From positions 25,930,455 to 25,994,454 of the forward strand of contig CAIIXF020000002.1 in assembly GCA_903813345.2 (NCBI GenBank): a DNA stretch of 64,000 nucleotides, read 5' to 3'. The first letter of the stretch is position 1; the number at the start of each line of letters is the position of its first letter. Below, one piece after another: positions 24,500-37,125 of this stretch. This DNA is from Owenia fusiformis (taxonomy: Eukaryota; Annelida; Polychaeta; Sabellida; Oweniidae). A program made the position numbers and the translations under genes. Below the pieces are notes generated by a model, which made no database searches, was not told where the DNA came from, and saw only the letters and a list, made by a program, of their open reading frames with translations.

Positions 24500-27400
24500 T
24501 ATACATAAACTCAGTATAAATGGGGGTATTGATATGCTTACAATCTACACGTACTTTTGTATAACCCTAAAATACAATAGTTTCCATTTCACAGGCAACA
24601 CAGGTTTATGTTTATTAGCCTAAGTATGAGTCATATGTGTACAGTATATTTTATTTATAAAAATAATAAAGGAGCCTACACTGTAATAATCATGCAAATA
24701 AAAATGACCTGTGGTATTTAACTATGGGTGTTTTATACTCAAGCCTATATACACGATGATCATGGCCCAATATTAATTTTATACCAAATACATGAACAAA
24801 CACTCCATAGCCTTAAGTGTCCCTAGTTCAATATTTAATGCTGCTAAAATTAAAGGTTATAATGTATAAAGCAAAGTACTGTATGTAAATGAGGGTCGTC
24901 TAGCACTACTATATTACAACATTTTTAAAACTATCATTTGAATGATTTAAGCAATCAAAAAATCAATTTTGAAGTTAAATACAAAGTAGTGAACAATTTG
25001 AAACAAAGGTATCATACAATACGCTGTGTATAATTAAATTGTTGGCATTTAGAAATCATTTTCATATTTTTCTCTTTTTATTAATTTATGTTCAGAATCT
25101 TAAAAAAGAACGAAGCATATTTCGCTGACAGCTAATCAATTAATATACTTTATACCATGTAAATATACTTTCGTTATACATGCCCTTTTCGAGTTGTACG
25201 TACACAGGATGCATTTGACAGTGTATAAAATCTACATTAAATCTAGCTTATCAATAAAAAAAGTTAATTACTTTTTAATACAACACAAAATGTGTAGAAT
25301 ATAAAATGCATATTACATGTTTAGTGACATAATATGAAAATAATTTATATAATTGTATGAACAGGGAGATCAGGCATGACAATTTTCTGCTTAACTTCAC
25401 TAACAATGAAATATAAAGTTAGCATATCTGAATTAAGAATTAGAATGATTGCTACGCTGACTGTACATGTATATAATTTCACCCTCAACTGGCTTCAAAG
25501 CCTTAATTATAATGAAATATAGTGATTACTACCATTATCATAAAAACTAGAAATTGTGATCAAATTTCTTAACTGAACATAAAGGAAAATAAGCGAACAA
25601 ATAAAAATGTATAAATGCAAGCAATAAAAACACATAAAATTGCAGAGATCAATCTACCAGCATAAAAGAAAGAAATCATAAATTCTAAATGTATAAACTA
25701 ATTTGTATTATGAAATGTTGAATAAAGAACAGAAAGAGATATCTTAGTTATAAACAAAATACTTGATCATCTTAAAAGGATGTACAATTCTCATACACTT
25801 TTCAGTTCATATCTTAAACTTCAAATGAACAATTAAAGTACAGTGGTTGAACATTCGTTCTCTACACTCGTGAATATTATCTACTGATTGTATGTAATTT
25901 CAAATCAAACGTTATGTTAATTATACATAAAATCAATGTATTATATTTCAGTGAATTCAGCCGCATTGAATTTTGTTAAATGTCTATATATGGCATGACT
26001 TGACATATAATACTTTTTACACAACAGCTGTATTTTATCTGATCTCACGTCGAAATTCTAATTTTTCCCAATTGAAAAACAATTTAATTCAAAATGCAAA
26101 GGTGAACGAATATATTTATAACAGATGGTATTAGTTATAGTTATACTAACATCTAGTATGTACTTTCAGTTTTATTCAGTTGAATTAATCCTTCTATTAA
26201 ATCTTTAATAAACGTATCCAGAGTTTAAAAAAATGGTTACAGTGACACAACTACATGTTAAAAGAGGCTTATTTCCTATTATTTATTTTCAATATCTCTT
26301 ATTAAAAAAAGCATACCGAGTCAGAAATATCAAACTTTAATATAATATTGCAGTGTTAAGTCATTAACAGGAATCAACATAATTTTATGTAGAACTTCGC
26401 TTTTCTCAAAGTTCAGGTTAAGTTTATACTTAAAGCCAAAATATTTATATCTATAATATTATAACCAGGTTGCCCTGACATTGCTCTCAAAATTCTGTAG
26501 TTAATAAACAGCGTTAAACTAGTTATTCTCTGCAAGTAAACTATAATATGAATAATAGATCATTGCGCCTTATAGTCGTGTTTTATATAGAGTTCATAAG
26601 GCAGAGTCTATGTCATAAGAATCCTACAGTAAACAGAAAATGTAGAGGTGTTTTCCTCAATTTAGTGCAAAATTCTCATTTTAATAAGATGCCAATTTTT
26701 TATGCTATTTTCACGCGAAAATGAGTTTCGAGTCAGTGGTTTCAAATTCCCAAGAGGATGTAGAGCCCAGTAGTTTCAGTTTTGGGAGACCATTATGTGG
26801 AAATTATGTAGTCTACATGTATTGTCTTTTCACATGTCTACATCAATCATGGTACCTCCCGTATTTTCATCTTCTATCCCCCATTAATCCCCACAAGAGT
26901 AAGAATGGGGATGGGGGATTATATAACTCGTTTGGAAAGAACTCTCATATCACATCACATTGTCTCCAATTTTGGGGGAAGCGTCATAAGTATATGTTTT
27001 CAGGGGAAGTGTCAAGCTAGTTTATGCTATGTGTAAGTCTATAGACCCCCCTCTTTGAATAAATAAAAAATATTTAACTGGAAAGTTACACTGAGAATTT
27101 TTCTGCACTATAGTAGGCAAGTTGAGACTATATGTAGATAATTTCAGTTTGATAATATATGAATTATATCATTTGTACAGCTTTATATCTACAGCAGCTA
27201 GCTTTATATTCATAATTACGAAACACAGTTTGCAGTTCCATCCATGGCAATTTGCACATTTTGCTTTTATATATGTATTATACAATCAATAGTACATCTC
27301 TCAGGATATGAAACCTTATCAGTCGACATTATATTTTCTTGAATAAACTTCATGTCAATGAATACACATAGATTTAAGTACATGTATATTTTCTGACAGG

Positions 27401-27667
27401 TCATGTTATTCAACTTAGCTATCAAACATTTACAAGTTAACACTATGCTATATAACATTACACTACAATGTTTATTAATCTTATAGTATTATGTAATTAT
27501 ACTCATAACTTCACAAATCTTCATTCTTAATGCTTTACATACCATTATACTACTGTATATACATAATTGCATATTAAAACTATCATCTTTAAAACTGATG
27601 TTATATCTCATCAAACACGAAATTAAAAAATCAAAATATATATCGTCTGTATGTGGAAGGACTGGGT
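24500..27667. other. Intron-like AT-rich sequence; no gene recognised
   Basis: No exon, repeat array or RNA gene is seen. The 99-residue plus-strand ORF at 26721-27020 lacks any recognisable feature. The stretch lies between two proposed alternative terminal exons on the minus strand. Confidence 0.45.
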
Positions 27668-27673
27668 TTTATT
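27668..27673 (-). terminator. AATAAA poly(A) signal just after terminal exon C
   Basis: AATAAA on the minus strand, 13 bp beyond the TGA of exon C (27689-27687). The very short distance supports exon C being a true 3'-terminal exon. Confidence 0.6.
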
Positions 27674-27686
27674 ATTTGGAATTTAA

Positions 27687-28318
27687 TCATGTTTTCTGCA
27701 TTGCAAGACCCGACTGCCTAGCTTTGAGTATTTTCAATTTTTCTCTGTACCTCCTTTGTCTCATTCTTGCGTTACAACGCTGTCGTTCTAACTCCATTTC
27801 GTTACCAGGTAAATACAATTCCTCCCTTTTTTGTTGACGTGAACGCTTCTGGCGCTCACGCTCTCTCTTTCGGGTATTAGCATATCTCTCTGGATCCTCT
27901 CTTAACCTTTCTCTATATGCCCGTTGGCTCAAATGATCTCTGTGGTTCATGGAAACATTAGGAACTTCAACTTGATTCAAGTTATCTATTTTCACTGTAT
28001 CAATGAATCTATTGTTTTGCTCCTCCTTAATGCCTCCTTGTACAATATAACTTGGGACTATTTCAGCTGAAACTTGAAATTCACTCTTTGTGCTTCCTTC
28101 ACTTGGAGGTGGTTCATTATTATCAACGATTTCATATTTAATTGGAATATCTGATGTTGATTTTTTAACCCTTTGAGGGGTTGTCAATAAAAGTTTTGGA
28201 GCTACTCTTTCTATAGTTAACTCAGTGGGAATCCTACGTACGGTTAGTGGTTTCCTTTTAGATTTTGTTGCCATGGGCATTTTGGTTGTCGTAGTAACAT
28301 GCATTTTCACGGCATCAC
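27687..28318 (-). CDS. Alternative 3'-terminal exon C: basic PGNE-module protein
   Basis: Opens after acceptor ATGACTCTTCCAG (AG at 28320-28319) in phase 1 and ends with TGA; about 210 residues. The first half is basic and Pro/Thr-rich. The second half carries a module of about 65 residues: an A-Y-R-E-R-L-R-x-D-P-E-R-Y start, a long R/K/E/Q helix-like stretch, the motif L-P-G-N-E, then R-x-R-M-R-Q-R-R-Y-R-E-K-L-K. The same module occurs in exons A and B, so it is a real, conserved domain. I do not know a name for it. Its charge pattern suggests a nucleic-acid-binding helix bundle, by inference. The apparent Met-Phe-Met start upstream lies in the pyrimidine tract and is not used. Confidence 0.78.
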
Positions 28319-28585
28319 CTGGAAGAGTCATGAACATCTTTAGTCAAGTTATGACTATCAAATCTTAGTTATGACTATCAGTTTAGTCCAATACATTACT
28401 ATACGATCCTAAGACAAAGTTACAATTATCCAAATCAAGGAACGAAAACCTATGTTAAGTCCATTAAAATAAATGATGTTGAAAACGTGTTAGAGAATAT
28501 GCAACTTGCTTTAGATGCTTCACTGACTGATTTAACGTCTCATCATACATATCAAATTGTTATGGTCTCAATTTTGAGTCTATAT

Positions 28586-29472
28586 CTAGTTTGAGCCATC
28601 ATCTGACCATTGTTGTTCTACTTTAATAGTTGTTTCATTATTATCGTTCAATTCACCAGGCTCTATTTTGACTTCAGCACTTGTTTCATCATATTCTATT
28701 GTCTTATCAGTACTGTCAGTCTTTCTTTGTAGTTCGTCTTCAGAAGCAGATTTTTGAACATTTAAATGATCTTTTCTTGGTCTTCCTCTTTGTTTCTTGT
28801 CATTAGTTCGATTTCTTTGTCGAGATCTCTTTTGCCTCATCCTCATTTTGAATCTATGCTGAGCCAGAAGCTCCTCGTTGCCAGGTAATAATAATTTGTT
28901 TCTTTCTTGACGACGGCTTTCCTTCTTCCTCTGTCGTTCCTTCATACAATACTTCTCATACAATACTGGATCTGCACGCACTCTAGCCATATACTCCCTT
29001 GCCTTTTTAGCACCATCTGTTTTACTTTTAGCCTCTGTGTGTGTCTTAGGTTTATAATGCTGGGTGCTCAAGTTATCTCCAGCTGAATGTTGATTGCTAT
29101 TTGAATCATCTAAGGTATGCTCACCATACTCTTGTTTCACTGCTATTGCCTCAGATTGCACACATTCCTCACTATCATTTATGTCACACTCTGGTTCAGT
29201 ATTTTTCAGTTTAACCCTGGCTTTTTTAGATTTTCGTTTCCCTTTACCAATTTTTGTGGGAATCTCATTTTCAAATTCAGTCATTGTATCAGCAATTAGA
29301 AATGCTTGAGTTTTTGCTTTAGATATTGAGGCTGCAGTTCTTTTCCTCCTGGCCACTATGTTTGGTTTATTAGCAGATTTTGATTTCTTCCTTTTATGTA
29401 CCTTCCTTTTTCTTGTGTTTAATCCATAGGGTGTTGTTGCCATGGTGACGATGGTGCAGGTATTTCCATCTC
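28586..29472 (-). CDS. Alternative 3'-terminal exon B: basic PGNE-module protein
   Basis: Acceptor CTTGTCTGTTCCAG (AG at 29474-29473) opens the frame in phase 1; the exon runs about 295 codons to its stop. There is no ATG near the start of the frame, so it cannot be a stand-alone gene beginning here, which supports splicing from upstream. It encodes a Lys-rich, NLS-like N-terminal half (about residues 20-45), an acidic linker, the shared module (A-R-E-Y-M-A-R-V-R-A-D-P ... L-P-G-N-E-E-L-L-A-Q), an AT-hook-like R-G-R-P-R-K, and an acidic C-terminus rich in V-K-I-E-P / I-K-V-E-Q type motifs that resemble SUMOylation sites. Exon A is a clear paralogue from the first residues on (S-A-D/N, A-R-K/R-K-R-T-A-A), so the two arose by tandem exon duplication. 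Confidence 0.8.
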
Positions 29473-29580
29473 CTGGAACAGACAAGCAACATCTTCAGTC
29501 CTCTAGAATTATTGTAAGATTTGGAGAAAGACTGTCAATAAATGACCTTGGAAATGAACTGTACCAGTTTTCAATTGGTC

Positions 29581-30413
29581 TCAATACTGAGTGTTTGACC
29601 CTTCATCTGATTCCTGTTCTATTTTAATAGGAAACTCAGTTTCATCACAAGGTTCTGATTTAACTCCAGCATGAATATTCCTATCAAGTTCTGTTGATTC
29701 TTCATGTTCTCTCTTCAGTTCTTCATCATCAACAACTTTTTGTTTTTTAAACTGATCTTTTCTTGGTCTTCCCCTTTTCTTCTTGTTTATTCCTTTGGAG
29801 ATGTTTTCAGCTTGGCTTTTCTGTCTTTGTCTAATTTGTTTTAACTTCAATTTCAACCTATACTGCGCTAGCATCTCCTCATTGCCAGGTGATAACAATT
29901 TGTTTCTTAACTCTTGATAGCTCTTCCTTTTCCTCTGCTGATCTTTCAAACAATGTTCTTTGTATAAGTCAGGATCAGCACGGATTTTAGCCAAGCGCTC
30001 CTTTGATCTTGAACATCTTCTAGGTCTTTTCTGTATTTTTGCTTTATGACGCTGAGTGTTGAATATATATTCAGTTGCATAATTCAATTGGTGATGATCA
30101 TCTGAATCATTATGCTCTTGTTTTACTCTCATTTCTTCAGGTTGTGTTAGGTTTAAACTACCATTATTATCATAATCCGGATCCACCCGTCTCAGTTTTA
30201 CAATAGGTGTTTTAGCACATGGAGCTTCCAGTTCAACAAGTGCATCAGCACTTAAAATTGCTTGAGTTTTGGTGCTAGATTTAGCAGCTGCAGTCCTTTT
30301 CTTCCTAGCAACTTTAATTGATTCATCAGCAGATTTTGTTTTTGTTTTCCTTTGTAGTTTGTTTGATCTAACGCATGTTGTTACCATGGTTGTTGCTATG
30401 GAATTCCCATCTC
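29581..30413 (-). CDS. Alternative 3'-terminal exon A: basic PGNE-module protein
   Basis: Acceptor CTTGTCTGTTGCAG (AG at 30415-30414), phase 1, about 277 codons to the stop. Order of parts: Lys/Arg-rich N-terminus, acidic linker with V-K-Q-E, shared module (L-A-K-I-R-A-D-P-D-L-Y ... L-S-P-G-N-E-E-M-L-A-Q-Y), AT-hook-like K-K-R-G-R-P-R-K, acidic tail with V-K-S-E-P and I-K-I-E-Q. It is closest to exon B, whose acceptor follows only about 107 bp after this exon's stop. Like exon B it has no ATG at the frame start. Nuclear, DNA- or chromatin-binding role inferred from AT-hook and basic module. Confidence 0.8.
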
Positions 30414-30415
30414 CT

Positions 30416-33400
30416 GCAACAGACAAGTAACATCTTCAATCCTTTGTCTATAGTTACTGTTGTTAGGGTAACATCGTCTTTCCATTATCTTGCCATATAT
30501 GGTTGTTAAGGTGCAAATTCTATCCTACTTTAATGTTACTGTTGTTAAGGTAACATTGTCAAGTTTGTCATTGTTTAAGTTTGTCACCAATATCTGTAAC
30601 ATCTCTGATTTGTTCTTTTGTAATGTTAGGGTTAACATCGTCAATTTCTCACTTTGTGTGGCCATGATTGTTTTCAGGTGTCCCTTTTCCTTAATCCTAA
30701 AGATGATATTTGTGATTTCTTATATCCATATTGTTCTGCACCAGTACAGATACATATTATGAGTACACTTACATATACCTTCCTTTTTAGATTCATAAGA
30801 CTAAACATATACATGTAATTACATCAGTATTCAATTTACTATTTATCTACCATATTCTCTCTAATGAACCCACAGTAACAGTGAGCGCACATGTCACTTT
30901 TATGTCAAATATGGTCTCAAAAATATGTGAAGTTTAATGCACTATAGGTTTTGATTATTTACACAAGATTTTGAATGTAAACCTTGGTGAAAACAACTAA
31001 ATAGATTATAGGCGATTAAATTTCAATATGGAAACCACACTGTGCGCTCATTAGAGAGAATATGGTATTTTCAATTTTGGTAGAATTTATTTTAGCTGCT
31101 TTTTGTAATAAAATATATAGGCCTTATGGGATGGTCAAACTTTTGGCTTTCACTTTTAGGAATTAGTGCTGGAGGATTTCAATAAATGATTAAGATAATA
31201 CGAAGATTTAAACTTAGAATTGACGAATAAGATTTGTATTGGTTTTTAGTGTTGTATTCTGCTCATTTTATTCATGACTTTTACAAACTAGACAACAGCA
31301 ACGCCAAAGTGTAGCAAATCCCATCGAATAGCCATGGCTGGCATTTTTACAAACAACGTATATCGCAAAAATGGCCATCTTCTACCAATAGCTACAAAAG
31401 TGTCATTAGACAGTGTGCCATGCTTATAGTATTCACATACTAAATATGAACAAAATCGCTCCACTACTTTTCGAGTTATAGTAAAATATGTTAAAATGCG
31501 GTATTTGAGTTATTGCCCAGACGGACGTACGGACTGACAGAGGCGTTCCCTATATCCCTCCAAACTTCGTTCGATGGGATGATGAACAATTCAATAGATG
31601 TACATGATAAATTATATATTTCATCTATATGATCATGCAATTCAACCCTTAATATATAACAGTACATCTGATCACATCATGTCTGGAACTCATTCCATAT
31701 TAAGGTAAGCCATGCAGAATTAGAAAAATGGCTAATTTAGGTAGGCAGAGAAAAGTTAAATCTTACTTATGACATTTACATACAGGTTTATGTTTACCAT
31801 ATTGGCGATTTAACAGACAGAATTAAATCCTGTTCTAAGGTCTGATGTGAAAAAGTCATCCACCCTAGTGGGGACTGAACACACAACCCCTCTACTTCAT
31901 ATTTACTCAGATTGTTTGTACTAAATTTGCAAATTAAAATAAAAACCAAACTTTCAGTACTAAATTTCTTACATTGATCAGTACATCCAAAACCAAGTAT
32001 GCTATCATATATCCAGTGTCACGTAACTTTATAACACAATTTTTAAACATAGGAGGAAACTATACTAAATACATGGATTGTATTACAATAGAAAGAGAGA
32101 CTGACATAGTAAACTTGTGAGCATTTTGGTAGACAGGATATTCCCTTTAAAAAATATTTTGCACTTTTCCTGATAATGTGACAACAGTTATTTGTTTTGT
32201 TAAGGATTTGGGATTTTTTAGAGAACTACTAATATTGATTTCATATCATGTGACCATAAATAAGCCAATTAGCATCAAGGATACTTATGGGTGTATAATA
32301 AATCAAAAATATCTGATATAATCATTCACAGTACAATTTGATATGGAACACATGTTTTTACTTTGTAGAACTTAAACCATTTTTAAAATTCAATTTGAGT
32401 TTCATAATTTAATTTTTAACAAATATCTTAAATTGAGTAGTGTATTTATCGCTGACATTTTGGTATTTTTCTTATAACCCGAAGTGCACCAAACTAAAAA
32501 TTCCCAGGGATTTTGAATTTGGTGATCTTTTTTAATTTGCCAAGTTTAAACCCTCGCCAAATTAAAGACAAATACACAGTATTTCATTTAAAAATGACTG
32601 CTAAAATTTTGGCAAATTTGAAAAAAAAAGTTTTCGCTGAAATCCCTAGAATTCAGAATATATGACAGCAATACCTCATTTACATAAAAAAGCAGGTTGC
32701 CTGATAATTTAAGTGTTCTAGCATGTGTGTTCTTTGTCAGGCATGCAGACTGTCTGAAGGTAAGTGTCTAGTTCTGTGTTTGTTGTTTCAGTTAGAAATC
32801 TGACAAATCAAACAGGCACCAATATGGTGAAAATTACCTTAAACAATTAACGACCCCTGACCAAAAATGCAGACCATAAGTTTTAGGAAGTGAAATAAAC
32901 TTCAAATGAAAGAATAAAGGCTGTCAAAAATCATATAAGTACATGTATTGGGAAACAAATGATTGTTTATTTTATTTTATTTTACAAATTAAATCAACTG
33001 ATCCCCGACTTGGCAACACTATTGTTAAATTTTGTCAAATTGTAATTGGAAAAGTGAGTGAAATTAACGTTTATAAAATTTTATGGAAATATCAGTCACA
33101 TAAGCCAAAGATCCTAGAATTATACTTACACGCGGCACATTTTAATTTTGCATGAATTTCTAGATATCATATGCTGCATAATTCATTCAACAGTGCATAT
33201 TTTTTTGCATAATTTATACTTTTCTCTTTAGAATATTTCACCTGATGATTCACTGCTTCATGATCTTCATAACAGTTAAAGGTAAATAATGTAAATAACT
33301 TAAATTAACAAAATGTTTAAATCGCCCATACCAGAAATGCTGGTTCATATGGTGAGATAGGGTTGGTGACATCCCGAAATTCAAGAAGGCTTTTATTTAT

Positions 33401-33575
33401 TTGAACTTTGGATTTTTGCTATACATGGATGCATAATTTGCTCCCCCCCCCCGACATAATTTTGTGTTATTTTACATAATTCATTTTTTTACCGGCATAA
33501 TTCTAAAATCTATGATAACCTTGACTTTGGCCTGTTGTCTGAGCTGAATATTTACAAAGATATGACCATACATAC
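30416..33575. other. Intron of the alternative-exon locus; no further exon recognised
   Basis: Between the cassette exon donor and exon A acceptor. It contains imperfect GTTACTGTTGTTAAGGTAAC-like words at about 30450-30560, one dispersed repeat (31310-31590) and otherwise AT-rich DNA. Additional alternative exons without strong composition could be missed. Confidence 0.45.
31310..31590. repeat. Dispersed repeat with GAGTTATTG...CGGACGGAC-like core
   Basis: Contains GGTATTTGAGTTATTGCCCA, CAGACGGACGTACGGACTGA and TATCCCTCCAAACTTCGTTC followed by GATGGGATGATGAAC. A second diverged copy lies at about 38362-38450 (GTATTTGAGTTATTGCATAG ... CAAACTTCC ... GGTGGGATAATGAAC). Element type unknown. Confidence 0.6.
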
Positions 33576-33671
33576 CTTTTTCATGATTGCTTTCATTTGA
33601 CTCTTCTGTAAGATCTTTGGAAGACTGGGCGTCACTTTCTGCACCCATTTTATCAGCTGCTGTGGATTCAC
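33576..33671 (-). CDS. 96-bp phase-1/phase-1 cassette exon of the alternative-exon locus
   Basis: Acceptor CTCTAATTCTTCAG (AG at 33673-33672) and donor GAAAAAG|GTATGT (GT at 33575-33574). The 96 bp are 32 codons in phase 1-1, open, acidic and Ser/Glu-rich (G-E-S-T-A-A-D-K-M-G-A-E-S-D ... E-E-S-N-E-S-N-H-E-K). Inclusion or skipping keeps the frame with both the first coding exon and every terminal exon. Composition matches the acidic end of the first coding exon. Too short to be found by ORF length; supported by both splice sites and frame. Confidence 0.68.
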
Positions 33672-33676
33672 CTGAA

Positions 33677-34297
33677 GAATTAGAGAACCCATTGATAATT
33701 AGAGAGTGTATGGAGAATTAGAGAATACATGAAAAATTAGAGAATTCATGGAGAATTAGAGAACACATGGAGAATTAGAGTATATACAGAGAATTAGAGA
33801 ATGCATGGAGAATTAGAGAATTCATGGAGAATTAGAGAACACTTGGAGAATTAGAGTATACACAGAGAATTAGAGAATGTATGGAGAATTAGAGAATGCA
33901 TGGTGAATTAGAGAATTCATGGAAGAATTAGAGAACACATGGAAGAATTAGAGAACACATGGACAATTAGAGAATGCATGGAGAATTAGAGAGTGCATTG
34001 CGAATTAGAGAATTCATGGAGAATTAGAGAATACATGGTGAATTAGAGAATTCATGGAAGAATTAGAGAACACATGGAAGAATCAGAGAACACATTAAAG
34101 AATTAGAGAATGCATGGAGCATTAGAGAGTGCATAGTGAATTAGAGAATTCATGGAGAATTAGAGAAGACATGGTGAATAGAGAATTCATGGAGAATAAG
34201 AGAATACATGGAGAATTAGAGGATGCATGTAGAATTAGAGTATAAACAGAGAATTAGAGAATGCATGGAGAATAAGAGAATATACAGAGAATTAAAG
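33677..34297. repeat. About 19-bp minisatellite abutting the cassette-exon acceptor, about 32 irregular copies
   Basis: Unit GAGAATTAGAGAATACATG with many variants (GAATTC, GTATAT, GTGCAT). On the minus strand it reads CTCTAATTCTC and runs straight into the 3' splice site of the cassette exon, so the repeat itself forms the pyrimidine-rich tract. Confidence 0.93.
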
Positions 34298-34299
34298 AA

Positions 34300-36485
34300 T
34301 GATGTTCTATTTAAGAATATACATGTAATTCCAAATAGCTGGGAAAATGGCTGTCATTAGAAGAATTAATATCTCAAGGGTTTTTAAATGTTTAAAAATG
34401 GAAAGTGTAATTTTACAACAAGCCACAAACTCATTTGTATAACGATGAACTTAAACCTACACTGTAGATCAAATGAAGATGAAACATTTTTATGAATAAA
34501 TACATTTGTCTCGTGGATTTGGATATAATTATTGAAGACATATTTGCAAAAATATGTAAAAATGTCACGAAACCTTAACACAATTTATGAGTATATATAA
34601 AATTGCTACTAAATAATTACAACACCTTATCTATATTTTTATATTTTATGGTAAACATTCATACATTCATATATAGATAAATTGATTTAAGTTAATTTGA
34701 AACCATTATTAATTGTGTACAAGGCCGTTACATGATACATCCGATGTTTAATTATATCTAATGATTTAAACATTTCATCAGGGTATAATTATATGTATAA
34801 TATATGAGCATTGATAACATATCACAGCGTTTTACTGCTTCTTATTTTTGCTTATTAAATTTATATTAATCATTATGCTTGATTTATCAAACCAAATTAA
34901 TAATGATGCATCTATATGAAAATATAATTAAACACAGATTTGTGTATCTTAATTCATCTCAGAACAGACATGCTAATATTATACTGTAAAGGGAAAACAA
35001 ATCAATAATTTATAAATTTCCCTTTATCAATAACTTGGCAAATGTTACACATTTTGTTTAATTAATAAAAAGTTCATGCTGATTATTCAAAGTGCAAAAA
35101 ATAGAATTTCAAGTGAAACAAAGAACGACTAGAATTTGTTCAATTATGAGTTTGAAATGAATCTAAAATTTTTGAATTCAGATTCGCAACTACAAAAATG
35201 ACATCATCTATTATAAGGCTTTTGGGCATATCAAATCAATCTGTAAAGGGTGATCGTAGCTACACAGGATTTTAAATTAAAAAAAAAATTGTTGTTATTG
35301 TTACATCTGGATAATTGAGCATTTTCTGATGTTGCCCTTGAGGCTTCCTCACCAGACTATACATAGACACAGTTAAACTCAAAACCACAACTTATTGTAC
35401 AATTAACCTGGTATTTTTGAGTAAATTGGGCTCAAAATTCTCATTTGACTAACTTTTTCTGTTCAATGAATTAGTCTTGCATGTTGTCTCTACCCCCTCC
35501 CCCCTATATGTGAGAGTTTGTGTTGGGCCAGGGAATCACAGAGCCTTGACTCAAGACTATTCAGAAACTACAGTGGAGATTATTTTGAAATAATTAACTC
35601 CAGTGCAGTCCGGTGCATGGTTGCTAAAACAAGGAATTTCTTGAGGACATCATTTTATACTTCACAGTAAATTAATAATATAAATAAATTGTAACCAATA
35701 CTTTTCATTTCTATATCTATGATCATCATAACCCGTATAAAAATATGTTTTAATAATTCTATCATGCATGACTACCAGACTGTACTTTTACATATATACA
35801 AAATGGAACGAGCCAAAGAAAGGTGTTCGGATTAGCAGGTGTTCACATTTCAATTTTTGTAAATATAAATCAATTTGGAGAAAACATATCAGGAACCGAG
35901 AAAAAGTGTTCACATCGATAAGAGGTCTTCAGATATACAAGTTACACTGTATCAGTATATAAACTATATATATATAAGATCCCAATTTAACTGGTGGAAA
36001 ACCCTATAGTTAAATTGAAGACTAAAATATGGTATATAAAAAATTAAGAGCATCACTTAACTGTATATTTTACAAGCGGTATAGCAATAATGAAAATCAA
36101 ATATTAACCTTAGTAGACATGTATACACGTATTATCCTTAGGCAAATATGTTGTAGACCCAATTCACTATTTTTATAGCTTTTCAAATACTGGTTTATAT
36201 ATTTCCCCAAGTTTAAATACAGACCGCAATATATTGTGTATGTTTATCAAAATTTGTAATTTATTTCAATCGTAAAATATCGTAGCATATATCATTAACC
36301 ATCGTGCCACAGTTTTGAGAGTTTAATTATTCTTATTTGTATGTCTTACTCATTTTTCTATTATATAATACTAGCATAGACTACATGACTTTTGTTTCCC
36401 ATCTCCTCTTCTCCCCTTGTTAATTTTATTTCAAATAGAATTGAAATGTAGATCATTTATATATCATAAATAACTGATCACTTAC
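34300..36485. other. Intron-like sequence; no gene recognised
   Basis: AT-rich DNA. At about 35821-35952 lies a relic of the element that forms the 79-bp repeat at 13584 (AGCAGGTGTTCACATTTCA, then AAAAAGTGTTCACAT, ending near TACACTGTA). No exons seen. Confidence 0.4.
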
Positions 36486-37125
36486 ATGGGTTTCATTAGC
36501 AGCAGGCAACAGGTGATTTTCACCATTTGTTTTCACAAAATCGCCTGTTGTTTTTAGGGGCTTTTCAACTTTTCCATGTTATATTTACGATTTCCATTAA
36601 TTTTGCCTGTTGTTTTTATTTATTTAACCTGTTGTGAGAAATTCTATTGAAACATCCGACTTAATAAAGTGATTTCTTTCGAAACAATAAGATATTCCTT
36701 TTCATTATTTGTTATCCCAAATAAAACCTGAGGTCAAATCTGTTTATGTACGAGTACAATTATGATATTTTTCAAATGTGTAGGTATAATCTGGAGAATA
36801 TTGCCAGGCCTGTAGCTAGGGGGGGGGGGGGGGGTCGAACTTTTAAATAATCATATGCTAGCCTGAAACCTTGACCTTCGGTTTTGGTTTGTTGATATAT
36901 TTCACATACACAAAGCATCAAGCCTGGTGCTTATATCCTGAAGTAATGAACTCAGGGGTTTCACTAGAATTTCTCACAACAGGCTGAATAAATGAAAACA
37001 ACAGGCAAAATTCATGTAAATCAAAAATTTAACATGGAAAAGTTCCTAAAAACAACAGACATTTTGTGAAAACAACTGGTGAAAATGGCCTGTTGTATGC
37101 TGCTAATGAAACGCCTGGAATACAC
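36486..37125. mobile_element. Foldback repeat with about 165-bp inverted arms
   Basis: The left arm (36486-36652) begins GGGTTTCATTAGCAGCA and contains three CCTGTTGT words, GTTTTCACAAAAT and CTCACAACAGG-complement motifs. The right arm (36957-37125) is its inverse, ending TGCTGCTAATGAAACGCC. The roughly 300-bp spacer holds a G run at 36820-36833. Arms are about 80-85 percent alike by eye. No target duplication fixed. Confidence 0.75.

Noticed and set aside
26721-27020. 99-residue plus-strand ORF
   Set aside because: No domain, no splice or promoter support; embedded in a minus-strand intron.
31740-31910. Possible tRNA-derived SINE on the minus strand (GTTCAGTCCCC B-box-like word)
   Set aside because: No matching A box, tail or target duplication identified; a single word is not enough.
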